A DNA stretch of 64,000 nucleotides from Oscillospiraceae bacterium (GTDB lineage Bacteria > Bacillota > Clostridia > Oscillospirales > Ruminococcaceae), in assembly GCA_017513135.1 (NCBI GenBank), contig JAFWDH010000022.1, forward strand, positions 186,001 through 250,000. Reading direction: 5' to 3'. The notes below the pieces were generated by a model, which saw only the letters and a program-made list of their open reading frames with translations, searched no databases and was not told the origin of the DNA. Both the position numbers and the translations under genes were made by a program. Within the stretch, counting starts at the first letter, position 1. Each line of letters starts with the position of its first letter. This document shows positions 53,712 through 60,995 of the stretch, piece by piece.

Positions 53712-54443
53712 TCACCGCTCCCCCTGTTCCGTGACTTTCTCACAGACATCGACTACTCCGCTCATCACACCGGGAAGTATCTCTTCCCTGTCTCCGTAAC
53801 TGCCGATCCTTCCGTCTGCCAGGAGCAGCACCTTATCCGCTATATTGAGTATCCTCTCCTGGTGCGAAATGACGATGATCATCCCGTCAGTCTTCTCACG
53901 CAGCTTGTCAAATACCTGTATGAGGTTCTGGAAGCTCCACAGATCTATGCCCGCTTCCGGCTCGTCGAATATCGACAGCTTGGTCCCGCGTGCCATTATC
54001 GTAGCGATCTCTATTCTCTTCAGTTCGCCTCCCGAAAGGCTGTCGTTTATCTCTCTGTCCACATAGTCCCGCGCGCATAGGCCGACCTGCGAGAGATAGT
54101 CACATACCGCAGAGAATGGCAGTTTCTTGCCGGAAGCCAGCGAGATGATGTCCCTTACAGTTATCCCCTTGAATTTTATCGGCTGCTGGAATGCGTAGCT
54201 TATCCCCAGCCTTGCTCTCTCGTCTATTCCGAGTTTAGTGATATCCTCACCGTCAAAAAGTATGCTTCCAGATGTCGGTGTGATGATCCCGGCTATGATC
54301 TTGGCAAGCGTGGACTTGCCGCTCCCGTTGGGCCCTGTGATCGCCGTTAACCGCTCATCCAGCGAAAGCGACACATCCTTCAGGATATCGACTCTCCCGT
54401 TCTCGTCTTCAACCGAGTATGAAATGTTTTTCAGTTCGAGCAA
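53712..54443 (-). CDS. smsC: SufC-like ABC ATPase (SmsC-like)
   Basis: A 243-residue soluble ABC ATPase. Walker A GPNGSGKS at 37-44, Q-loop FQQP near 85, signature LSGGE at 136-140, Walker B with Asp160-Glu161 and the downstream switch His in ISHQ. No membrane domain is attached, as expected of SufC. It drives conformational change in the SmsB scaffold during iron-sulfur cluster assembly. It starts at TTG 54443, with GGAGG eight bases upstream, and overlaps nothing. smsB follows directly. Confidence 0.93.
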   Translation of the reverse strand: MLELKNISYSVEDENGRVDILKDVSLSLDERLTAITGPNGSGKSTLAKIIAGIITPTSGSILFDGEDITKLGIDERARLGISYAFQQPIKFKGITVRDIISLASGKKLPFSAVCDYLSQVGLCARDYVDREINDSLSGGELKRIEIATIMARGTKLSIFDEPEAGIDLWSFQNLIQVFDKLREKTDGMIIVISHQERILNIADKVLLLADGRIGSYGDREEILPGVMSGVVDVCEKVTEQGER

Positions 54444-54467
54444 TTTCTGTTCCTCCGGAAAAGATTA

Positions 54468-54779
54468 TTACTTCAGGTATTTATCAGTATCGCTGTCCTT
54501 TTTCTCAGTTTCGGTCTTCGCGTCTTCGGCGCCGTTTTGGGCGCTGAGCATTCCCTCGGCTTCCTTCTTTTCCTTTTCTCTCTGTTCCATTGTCTTTCTG
54601 AACTCAAGCCAGCCGACGATGCCGAGATAAAGGCCCAGAACGACCATAATGATGCTGACTATGAACGCAGCCCACTGTCCGGTCTCATACTGAGAGAGAG
54701 GTATCCCGCTGTCTTTCAGGTTCCACAGGTTGTCCATTCCCATCATCAGCAGGATCACGCCGATAAACTGTTTTCTCAT
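54468..54779 (-). CDS. Small two-span membrane protein with charged tail
   Basis: A 103-residue protein with two hydrophobic segments (about residues 5-20 and 35-58) and a long charged C-terminus rich in K, E, A and D (REKEKKEAEG, then NGAEDAKTETEKKDSD). The start is ATG 54779, with GGAG six bases upstream; a longer frame to 54953 runs through a divergent promoter and is not real. No family recognised. It precedes smsC by 24 bases on the same strand and so may be in that transcript. Confidence 0.78.
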   Translation of the reverse strand: MRKQFIGVILLMMGMDNLWNLKDSGIPLSQYETGQWAAFIVSIIMVVLGLYLGIVGWLEFRKTMEQREKEKKEAEGMLSAQNGAEDAKTETEKKDSDTDKYLK

Positions 54780-54833
54780 CTTCAATCTCCAAAAACATGG
54801 TTCTTTGACAGGGTTTCCGGTGACCGTGCCGGT

Positions 54834-54862
54834 TTGACTACCCAGTCCTTTGATTATACAAT
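54834..54862 (+). promoter_or_regulatory. Promoter of the lipoprotein-two-component operon
   Basis: TTGACT at 54834-54839, a 17-base spacer, TACAAT at 54857-54862. The predicted start is near 54869, two bases before the AAGGAGG at 54871-54877. Confidence 0.8.
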
Positions 54863-54885
54863 AAACGTGCAAGGAGGTGATACCG

Positions 54886-56163
54886 ATAAGAAAGCTTTTT
54901 GCAATCTTTTTTTGTGTCTTTCTTTGCATCTCCATGACAGGATGCAGGAACAACGAGTCGATCGATTCGCTCCTTTCTGCACCTTCGCTTACAAAAGAAC
55001 AGTCTTCGGTCCTTCAGGCCCTGAGCAAGGCTCATTCGGGAAAGACGACCTTCATATACCCCACTACAGGGTCAAACCGCTCCGCCATACGTCAGATGGA
55101 TATCGACAATGACGGAAATGATGAGGCGATAGCCTTTTTCCGTGATCCCGAATCAGGAATCAATGCGCACGTTGCTGTCCTTGAACCGGACAGCAGCGGG
55201 AATTATTATATCTCCTCGGAACTGGAAGGTCCCGGCGACGGCATCGCCAGTTTCTCACTGCTGAGAGACAACCGGATGAAATCCGTACTGCTTATAGAGT
55301 GGTCGTCTCCGTCCCTGCCGTTCAACAGCTTCGCTGCCTATCTCTATGAGGATGAGGCTCTGGAACTCGGAATGGAGGAGAACTGCACCGATCTTATCCT
55401 TTTCGATCTCGACTCTGACGGTGAACAGGAGTTCTGCTACACCACCAGGCTGAATCAGGATGAAGGATACGCAATAAAAGCAGTAAAGCTCGATGATGAG
55501 TCACTGCGGACCGTAACGATCAAAAGGCTCTCAAGGTCCGTTTCCGGAATAAAGAACATGATCGACGGCATTCTCGAGGACGGCACCCATGCGATCTTTG
55601 TTGATGAGATAACCACATCCGGCCTCCAGACGGAGATCTTCACTTACAGCGAAGGCGCCCTGAAGGACGCTGCCTTTGGGGAAGGATTTGACATCCCGTC
55701 GCTGACTCAGCGGCCTGATTCCGATTTTCTGACGAGCCGCAGGCTCGGAAAAAGGACATGCGTCCCATCCTCCGTGCCTCCTTCCACCGATATAGACGTC
55801 CAGGCTCCCTTTACTTTCTGGTATACGGTAAACGACGGTAACGTCGTGCTCGCTGAAGTTTCATATGCGCCGACATCTCTCGGCATCTGCATGTGCCTGC
55901 CTCAGGAATGGAGCCGCACATGCACTCTGCGTGAGAAGACAGACGGCGCTTATGCCATGACAGTCTATGACGGCGCAAATAAGGATCTGGTCACACTGCT
56001 CGTTCTTAACGTCAGTGACGACGCGACGCAGTACACGGCTGAAGGTTTCGCGCTTGTCGGAAACAATGCCTCAAGCAGATTCTACTGCAGATTCAACTGT
56101 TCCGAAGAGGAATCAGAATATATTAGAAACAACTTTATAATTCTAAGACTTGGAGAATACTGA
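54886..56163 (+). CDS. Lipoprotein with two DxDxDG loops, unknown function
   Basis: A 425-residue protein. From the ATA at 54886 it reads as a classic lipoprotein signal: two basic residues, a hydrophobic core and the lipobox SMTGC with lipidated Cys20. Two DIDNDG and DLDSDG loops (residues about 72-80 and 174-182) have the DxDxDGxxE calcium-loop form. The rest is beta-rich without a recognised domain. AAGGAGG at 54871-54877 is eight bases from ATA 54886; the only alternative, GTG 54877, overlaps the SD itself. It heads the operon with the response regulator and kinase, so a sensory accessory role is possible. Confidence 0.8.
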   Translation: MRKLFAIFFCVFLCISMTGCRNNESIDSLLSAPSLTKEQSSVLQALSKAHSGKTTFIYPTTGSNRSAIRQMDIDNDGNDEAIAFFRDPESGINAHVAVLEPDSSGNYYISSELEGPGDGIASFSLLRDNRMKSVLLIEWSSPSLPFNSFAAYLYEDEALELGMEENCTDLILFDLDSDGEQEFCYTTRLNQDEGYAIKAVKLDDESLRTVTIKRLSRSVSGIKNMIDGILEDGTHAIFVDEITTSGLQTEIFTYSEGALKDAAFGEGFDIPSLTQRPDSDFLTSRRLGKRTCVPSSVPPSTDIDVQAPFTFWYTVNDGNVVLAEVSYAPTSLGICMCLPQEWSRTCTLREKTDGAYAMTVYDGANKDLVTLLVLNVSDDATQYTAEGFALVGNNASSRFYCRFNCSEEESEYIRNNFIILRLGEY

Positions 56164-56852
56164 TGAAAAAAGTTCTGGTAGTCGAGGATGAATATTCTAT
56201 CCGTGATGTCATCGCAATTAACCTTGACCGCGCCGGTTATGAAGCTGTCCGCGTACCCTCTGCCGAGAGGGCACTTGAGGTCTATAACGAAGCACCTGAC
56301 AGTTTCGATATCGCACTTCTGGACATAATGCTCCCGGGCATGGACGGTCTTGAGCTCTGCAGACTGATACGCGAGAAGAACAAGAACATCGGCATCATCA
56401 TGCTTACTGCCAAGGTCCAGGAGGCTGACAAGATCCGCGGCCTGTCCATAGGAGCGGACGATTACGTGACCAAGCCCTTCAGCATCAATGAACTGCTCGC
56501 AAGAGTAGAGGCAGTCGCCAGACGCTCCTCCGGCAGCAGAGACACGGATTCAGTCCTCACGCAGGGCGTCTTCACTCTGGACAAGAAGGCCAGGCGCGTC
56601 ACCAAGAACGGAAAACCTCTGGATCTGACTCAGGTAGAGTATCAGATAATAGAATTCTTCTTTGACAACGCAGGGACCGCTCTGGACAGGGATTCCATAC
56701 TCAACGCCGTATGGGGCGAATCTTATTACGGTGATGTCAAGATCGTCGACGTCAACATCAGGCGTCTGAGGATAAAGGTGGAAGACGATCCCAGCAATCC
56801 GGTGTATCTACAGACCATATGGGGATTCGGATACAGGTGGTGCGCCGTCTGA
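56163..56852 (+). CDS. OmpR/PhoB-type response regulator
   Basis: A 229-residue two-domain regulator. Receiver domain with acidic pocket Glu8/Asp9, phosphoacceptor Asp54 and Lys104, then a winged-helix DNA-binding domain (about 130-228) ending in TIWGFGYRW, the PhoB-family signature. The ATG overlaps the lipoprotein stop by one base. It is followed by the kinase gene, which overlaps its stop (TGATG). Confidence 0.96.
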   Translation: MKKVLVVEDEYSIRDVIAINLDRAGYEAVRVPSAERALEVYNEAPDSFDIALLDIMLPGMDGLELCRLIREKNKNIGIIMLTAKVQEADKIRGLSIGADDYVTKPFSINELLARVEAVARRSSGSRDTDSVLTQGVFTLDKKARRVTKNGKPLDLTQVEYQIIEFFFDNAGTALDRDSILNAVWGESYYGDVKIVDVNIRRLRIKVEDDPSNPVYLQTIWGFGYRWCAV

Positions 56853-58306
56853 TGAAGCTTTCAGGCAAAAAACTGATACCCGGCGGGGTCACTGAGCGCT
56901 GGATCTATGTCACGCTCATACCCACCATCGCAACTGTGGTGATAGCATGCATCGCAGTTTTTTTCGTGTTCAGAAGGACATATTACTTCTCTGCAGAGCA
57001 GGCTATCCAGTTCCGCATGTCCTCTACGATCAGTTCTCTGCCCTCCTCCGGTCTGACTTATACCGAGCGCTACAGGAACATGGTCGATCTTGTGGAAAAC
57101 TTCTCCGAGAAGGATAAGTTTGAGCTGATGATCCTGCGGCGTGACGGCTCAGTGATCCTGACGTCGAGCGGGTTCTCCTATCCCGAGGATACCGTAAATG
57201 CTGATTTTGCCGCCGCTCAGAATTCGAAGACGGGATACGGGTCGCATATCGGCCGCTCACCTACGGGCGAGCATATCATCTCGGTCACCCAGCTGCTCAC
57301 GAGCAGCTACGGAGATGCGACTGCCGTAAGACTCGTGAGCTCTCTTAAGCTGATAGACGGAAGGCTTCTGCGCAACGTAGGACTGTCTGTCCTCGTCGGC
57401 ATAGTGATCCTCCTTCTGGTCAGCCTGACGGGAAGTCTCTACATCACGTCACTCAAGAAGCCTATCGATGCCATAGGAGAGACTGCCAAACTGGTCGCTG
57501 CAGGGCAGTTTGACACCCGAATAGACAATATCTACTCCGGAGAGCTTGGGGATCTGTGCGAGATCGTAAACAACATGGCATCCGAGCTTCAGCGGACGAA
57601 CAATCTCAAGAATGACTTTGTATCGTCAATATCCCACGAACTCCGGACACCTCTTACATCCATCAAGGGATGGAGCGACACCATCAGTTCCGTGTCGTCC
57701 GATGATGAACTGTATCAGCGGGGCCTCAATATCATATCCAGTGAGACCGAACGCCTGTCGGGACTGGTCGAGGATCTTCTCGACTTTTCTAGGCTCGAAT
57801 CTCACAGGAATCTGTCATATGACCCTGTCATGCTGGACCTGGGCGCTGAGCTCTCAGACTCTGTCCTTACACTTGATCAGAGAGCCCAGAAACTGGGGAT
57901 CACCGTTAAATATACGGAGCCGGAATACCCCGTGATAGTAGACGCTGACAAGAACAGGCTGCGTCAGGTCTTCACCAATGTCTTCGACAACGCACTGAAA
58001 TACTCATCCAGGAAGAAGACCATATCCGTAAAGCTTGCCGTTGACGGTGACAGCGCTGTCATCTCCGTGAAGGACCGCGGTCCCGGCATTCCCAAGGAAG
58101 AGATCCCGAAGGTCACCGAAAGATACTACAGAGCGAGCAACTCTGTATACGGTACCGGAATAGGGCTTTCTCTGGTAGATGAGATCATGAAAGCCCACGG
58201 AGGCTCTGTCAGAATAGAGAGCGAACTCGGGCACGGTACAACAGTCATTCTCACGCTGCCTCTTCACGGCAGCACCAAACCGGATACGGAGAACATTCAA
58301 CAATGA
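56852..58306 (+). CDS. Membrane sensor histidine kinase
   Basis: A 484-residue kinase. It has two membrane helices (about 21-42 and 168-190) flanking an extracytoplasmic region of about 125 residues, then HAMP (about 193-245), a dimerisation domain with SHELRTPL, and an ATPase domain with N-box VFDNALKYS, G1 DRGPGIP and G2 GTGIGLSLV. ATG 56852 overlaps the regulator stop as TGATG. A longer reading to 56819 adds residues that belong to the regulator frame. Coupling with the lipoprotein and regulator suggests that all three sense one extracellular cue. Confidence 0.94.
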   Translation: MKLSGKKLIPGGVTERWIYVTLIPTIATVVIACIAVFFVFRRTYYFSAEQAIQFRMSSTISSLPSSGLTYTERYRNMVDLVENFSEKDKFELMILRRDGSVILTSSGFSYPEDTVNADFAAAQNSKTGYGSHIGRSPTGEHIISVTQLLTSSYGDATAVRLVSSLKLIDGRLLRNVGLSVLVGIVILLLVSLTGSLYITSLKKPIDAIGETAKLVAAGQFDTRIDNIYSGELGDLCEIVNNMASELQRTNNLKNDFVSSISHELRTPLTSIKGWSDTISSVSSDDELYQRGLNIISSETERLSGLVEDLLDFSRLESHRNLSYDPVMLDLGAELSDSVLTLDQRAQKLGITVKYTEPEYPVIVDADKNRLRQVFTNVFDNALKYSSRKKTISVKLAVDGDSAVISVKDRGPGIPKEEIPKVTERYYRASNSVYGTGIGLSLVDEIMKAHGGSVRIESELGHGTTVILTLPLHGSTKPDTENIQQ

Positions 58307-59214
58307 GTTTCAAGACATCTATCGGCGGACAGGCAGTCATCGAGGGGATCTCAATGAAAGGGCCCAGACTTACATGTCTTGCGGTCCGCAAGCCTGACGG
58401 AGAGATACTGACCGAGATCTCCCAGACAGACAGGAATCCGTTCAAAAAGATTCCTCTTCTGAGAGGCGTAGCCGCGATGTATCTGTCTCTCAAATCGGGA
58501 TACTCATACATCATGAAGTCTACAGATATAGCCTTCCCCGAAGGGGAGGAAGAGGACAAGTTCGATCTGTGGCTCAAGGCACATTTCGGCGAAAAGGCAA
58601 ATCAGGCAATAGGAGTCACCGCCGCTGTCCTTGCAGGTTTCCTCTCGGTGGGTCTGTTCGTCCTTCTGCCTACACTGGTCACAGGCCTTCTGGCGCGATT
58701 CCTTTCGATCGGGGGATTCAAGACGCTGATCGAGGGTATCCTCAAGGTCGTCATCTTCCTGTCCTATCTCTTCCTGGTCTCGAAGATGAAAGACATAAAA
58801 AGAGTATTCATGTATCACGGGGCAGAGCACAAGACGATCTTCTGTTTTGAAGCCGGCGAGGAGCTGACAGTAGAGAACGTCAGGAAGATGGGCCGTTTTC
58901 ACCCCAGATGCGGGACCAGTTTCCTTTTTATTACTGTTCTGATAAGCATTCTGGTATTCTCCTTCGTACCCTGGGTCTCCACGATGATGCGGGTCCTGTA
59001 CAAACTTCTCTGTCTGCCTGTGATAATGGGGCTCTCATACGAATGCATCAAATACGCCGGAAGACATGACAACCTGCTGTCCAGGATAATGTCAGCTCCG
59101 GGGCTGTGGGTTCAGCGGATGACCGTGTTTGAGCCGGATGACGACATGATAGAAGTCGCGATCACTGCCATGAAAGCCGTCATACCGGAAGATCTATCAG
59201 AGGCAGAACTATGA
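58303..59214 (+). CDS. DUF1385 family membrane protein
   Basis: A 303-residue protein of the DUF1385 family: an N-terminal IGGQAVIEGISMKGP signature, several hydrophobic segments (about 105-130, 140-165, 210-235, 240-255), and HGAEHKTIFCFEAGEELTVENVRKMGRFHPRCGTSF in the middle with His and Cys residues that may bind metal. Function unknown. It overlaps the kinase stop by four bases (ATGA) and the prmC start by four bases. Confidence 0.92.
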   Translation: MSFKTSIGGQAVIEGISMKGPRLTCLAVRKPDGEILTEISQTDRNPFKKIPLLRGVAAMYLSLKSGYSYIMKSTDIAFPEGEEEDKFDLWLKAHFGEKANQAIGVTAAVLAGFLSVGLFVLLPTLVTGLLARFLSIGGFKTLIEGILKVVIFLSYLFLVSKMKDIKRVFMYHGAEHKTIFCFEAGEELTVENVRKMGRFHPRCGTSFLFITVLISILVFSFVPWVSTMMRVLYKLLCLPVIMGLSYECIKYAGRHDNLLSRIMSAPGLWVQRMTVFEPDDDMIEVAITAMKAVIPEDLSEAEL

Positions 59215-60041
59215 ACTCCCTTGAAGCTTGCCGAAGGATAAAGGAGATCCTTGAGAAAGGGATCGTTCCTACCGAGAATGACATCAATGTGATCTACGAA
59301 ACGGCGACCGGCCACAGACGTTTCGATTTCAGTCATCTTGTAAGCGATGAAGAGCTTATCGAAATAACCGCTCTTGCCGAGAGAAGAGCTTCAGGAGAGC
59401 CTCTGCAGTACATATCCGGCAGGTGGCCGTTCCTTGATTTCGAGGTGAAGGTAGACAGACGCGCCCTGATCCCGAGGCCGGAGACGGAGATACTCGCAGA
59501 GACATGCATCGATATCATCACCGGGAAAGAGAAGCCGGTCATCACGGATCTCTGCAGCGGTTCCGGAGTGCTTGCGATCGCTCTGAAACGAGTTTATCCC
59601 GACGCGGATGTCACCGCCGTCGAACTTTCAGAGGATGCGTGCGCGCTCCTGAAGGAGAACTCCGATTCGCTGTGCCCCGGCATCAGAGTCAAGAGTTCCG
59701 ATGTCTTCCTTTATCAAAATGACATCGCTGACCGCTCGCATGATCTCATAGTGTGCAATCCTCCGTATATCACCGAGAAGGATTACGAAGGAAACTATGA
59801 CGAGCTCCGTGAGGAACCCAGAATGGCTTTTCTTGGCGGCGAAGACGGGCTCATCTTTTACAGACATATCATTCCCTCTTACCGCGGAAAGCTTGCCGCA
59901 GGAGGCATAATGGCCTTCGAGATAGGCAATGAGCAGGCAGAAGCCGTCACTTCTCTGTTTGAGGAAAACGGATACTGCGGCATCACAGTCAGAAAAGATT
60001 ATTCCTCTCTTGACAGGATCGTCTATGCGAGAGTAAACTGA
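59211..60041 (+). CDS. prmC: Peptide chain release factor N5-glutamine methyltransferase
   Basis: Methylates the glutamine of the GGQ motif of class I release factors such as prfB in this window. The 276-residue protein has an N-terminal helical substrate domain, the SAM motif DLCSGSGVLAIAL near 115, and the catalytic NPPYI near 184. The ATG has AGAGG seven bases upstream and overlaps the DUF1385 stop. DUF1385-prmC is a common Firmicutes pair, usually followed by prfA, which is absent here; a thiamine riboswitch follows instead. Confidence 0.97.
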   Translation: MNSLEACRRIKEILEKGIVPTENDINVIYETATGHRRFDFSHLVSDEELIEITALAERRASGEPLQYISGRWPFLDFEVKVDRRALIPRPETEILAETCIDIITGKEKPVITDLCSGSGVLAIALKRVYPDADVTAVELSEDACALLKENSDSLCPGIRVKSSDVFLYQNDIADRSHDLIVCNPPYITEKDYEGNYDELREEPRMAFLGGEDGLIFYRHIIPSYRGKLAAGGIMAFEIGNEQAEAVTSLFEENGYCGITVRKDYSSLDRIVYARVN

Positions 60042-60062
60042 ATCACGGCAAAAAGAATAATG

Positions 60063-60145
60063 CAGCACAGGGGTGCCGAAAGGCTGAGACGGACCTGTTC
60101 CGATCCCTTGGAACCTGTCGTTTAATCACGTCGTAGGGAGTGCTT
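60063..60145 (+). promoter_or_regulatory. TPP (thiamine pyrophosphate) riboswitch
   Basis: Matches the THI-box order. P1 AGCAC at 60064-60068 closes with GTGCT at 60140-60144. Between them are AGGGGTGC, GGCTGAGA, CCCTTGGAACCTG and CGTAGGGA, all in place. It precedes a rho-independent terminator and thiT, as expected for TPP-dependent premature termination. A TTGACA (60010) with TAAACT (60034), spacer 18, is a possible promoter inside the prmC end. Confidence 0.95.
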
Positions 60146-60165
60146 GATTCCGATTGAAGTTATTG

Positions 60166-60197
60166 GCGGCAGTTTTAGACTGCCGCATTTTTCTTTT
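60166..60197 (+). terminator. Regulatory terminator of the TPP riboswitch
   Basis: A perfect eight-base stem (60166-60173 with 60179-60186), then a T-rich tract to 60197. It lies about 20 bases after the riboswitch and 75 bases before thiT. Confidence 0.9.
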
Positions 60198-60272
60198 GCC
60201 GAAAGCACCGTCCCCTGCCGGGTCCGGTGTGCATATTTCAATCCCGCAAGGGAGAAAGGTAACTTAGATACC

Positions 60273-60887
60273 ATGAAAAATGAAAAACTCCGCAGGCTGG
60301 TCACATGCGCTCTGCTGCTGGCTGTTTCCGCCGTTCTGTCGATCTTTCCGAAGTTCAAATTCCTTGCGAACGGAGGATCGATCACATTCTGCTCCATGCT
60401 TCCGATAATCGTAGCTTCCTATATGTACGGGATCAGGGCAGGCCTTCTTACCGGATTCGCCTTCTCTCTGATCCAGCTGATCACAGGATTCTCGGGGTCC
60501 GGACTTGGTCCAGTTGCTTTCGTAGTTGAGCTTCTTTTTGACTATGTGGTCGCGTTCACTGTGCTCGGTCTCGGCGGCATGTTCAGAAAATGGGAGAACG
60601 AACGCTCCGCTCTGGCAGCCGGAGCCTTCACCGTCACATTCCTCAGATTCCTATCCCACCTTATCTCCGGTATCGTGGTATGGGGAGAGTATGCCGAGTG
60701 GTTCTTTGAGAGCCTGTCAACATTCGGAGAGAGCATAATGTCAAGGTTCAGCGGCGGTGCCCTCGTATTCCTTTACAGTGCGATCTACAACGGCTCATAC
60801 ATGATCCCCGAGATCATCATCACGACAGTTGCAGCCGCCATTATCGCTCCGTTCATCAAGAAACAGATGGACACAGAATCGCACTGA
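60273..60887 (+). CDS. thiT: ThiT-like thiamine ECF transporter substrate-binding subunit
   Basis: A 204-residue membrane protein with six hydrophobic segments, starting just after the TPP riboswitch. The second segment region (SIFPKFKFLANGGSITFCSMLPIIVASYMYG) and the late ISGIVVWGEYAEWF segment match the ThiT thiamine-binding S component, which works with the shared EcfA/A'/T module encoded elsewhere. The ATG at 60273 has AAAGG about 13 bases upstream, slightly distant. Riboswitch control makes the thiamine role very likely. Confidence 0.93.
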   Translation: MKNEKLRRLVTCALLLAVSAVLSIFPKFKFLANGGSITFCSMLPIIVASYMYGIRAGLLTGFAFSLIQLITGFSGSGLGPVAFVVELLFDYVVAFTVLGLGGMFRKWENERSALAAGAFTVTFLRFLSHLISGIVVWGEYAEWFFESLSTFGESIMSRFSGGALVFLYSAIYNGSYMIPEIIITTVAAAIIAPFIKKQMDTESH

Positions 60888-60918
60888 TCTCCTTATAACA
60901 TTTTCAATAAGCATTTTT

Positions 60919-60950
60919 AAGGCCGCCTCGGATGAGGCGGCCTTGTTTTA
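60919..60950. terminator. Bidirectional terminator between thiT and the coaE-M18 gene
   Basis: A perfect 11-bp GC-rich stem (60919-60929 with 60934-60944) and a four-base loop. T residues follow on the plus side (GTTTTA), and AAAAATGC-type sequence on the other gives T's for the opposite strand. Confidence 0.92.
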
Positions 60951-60995
60951 TCGTTCAGCCGAAAGCTGAGATTCTGTTTCCCCGTTGCCCGCGGC

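Noticed and set aside
53710-53749. A longer N-terminus for the SufB-like protein
   Set aside because: The extra 13 codons overlap the smsC 3' end and read as its tail in another frame; ATG 53710 has an SD and matches the family start.
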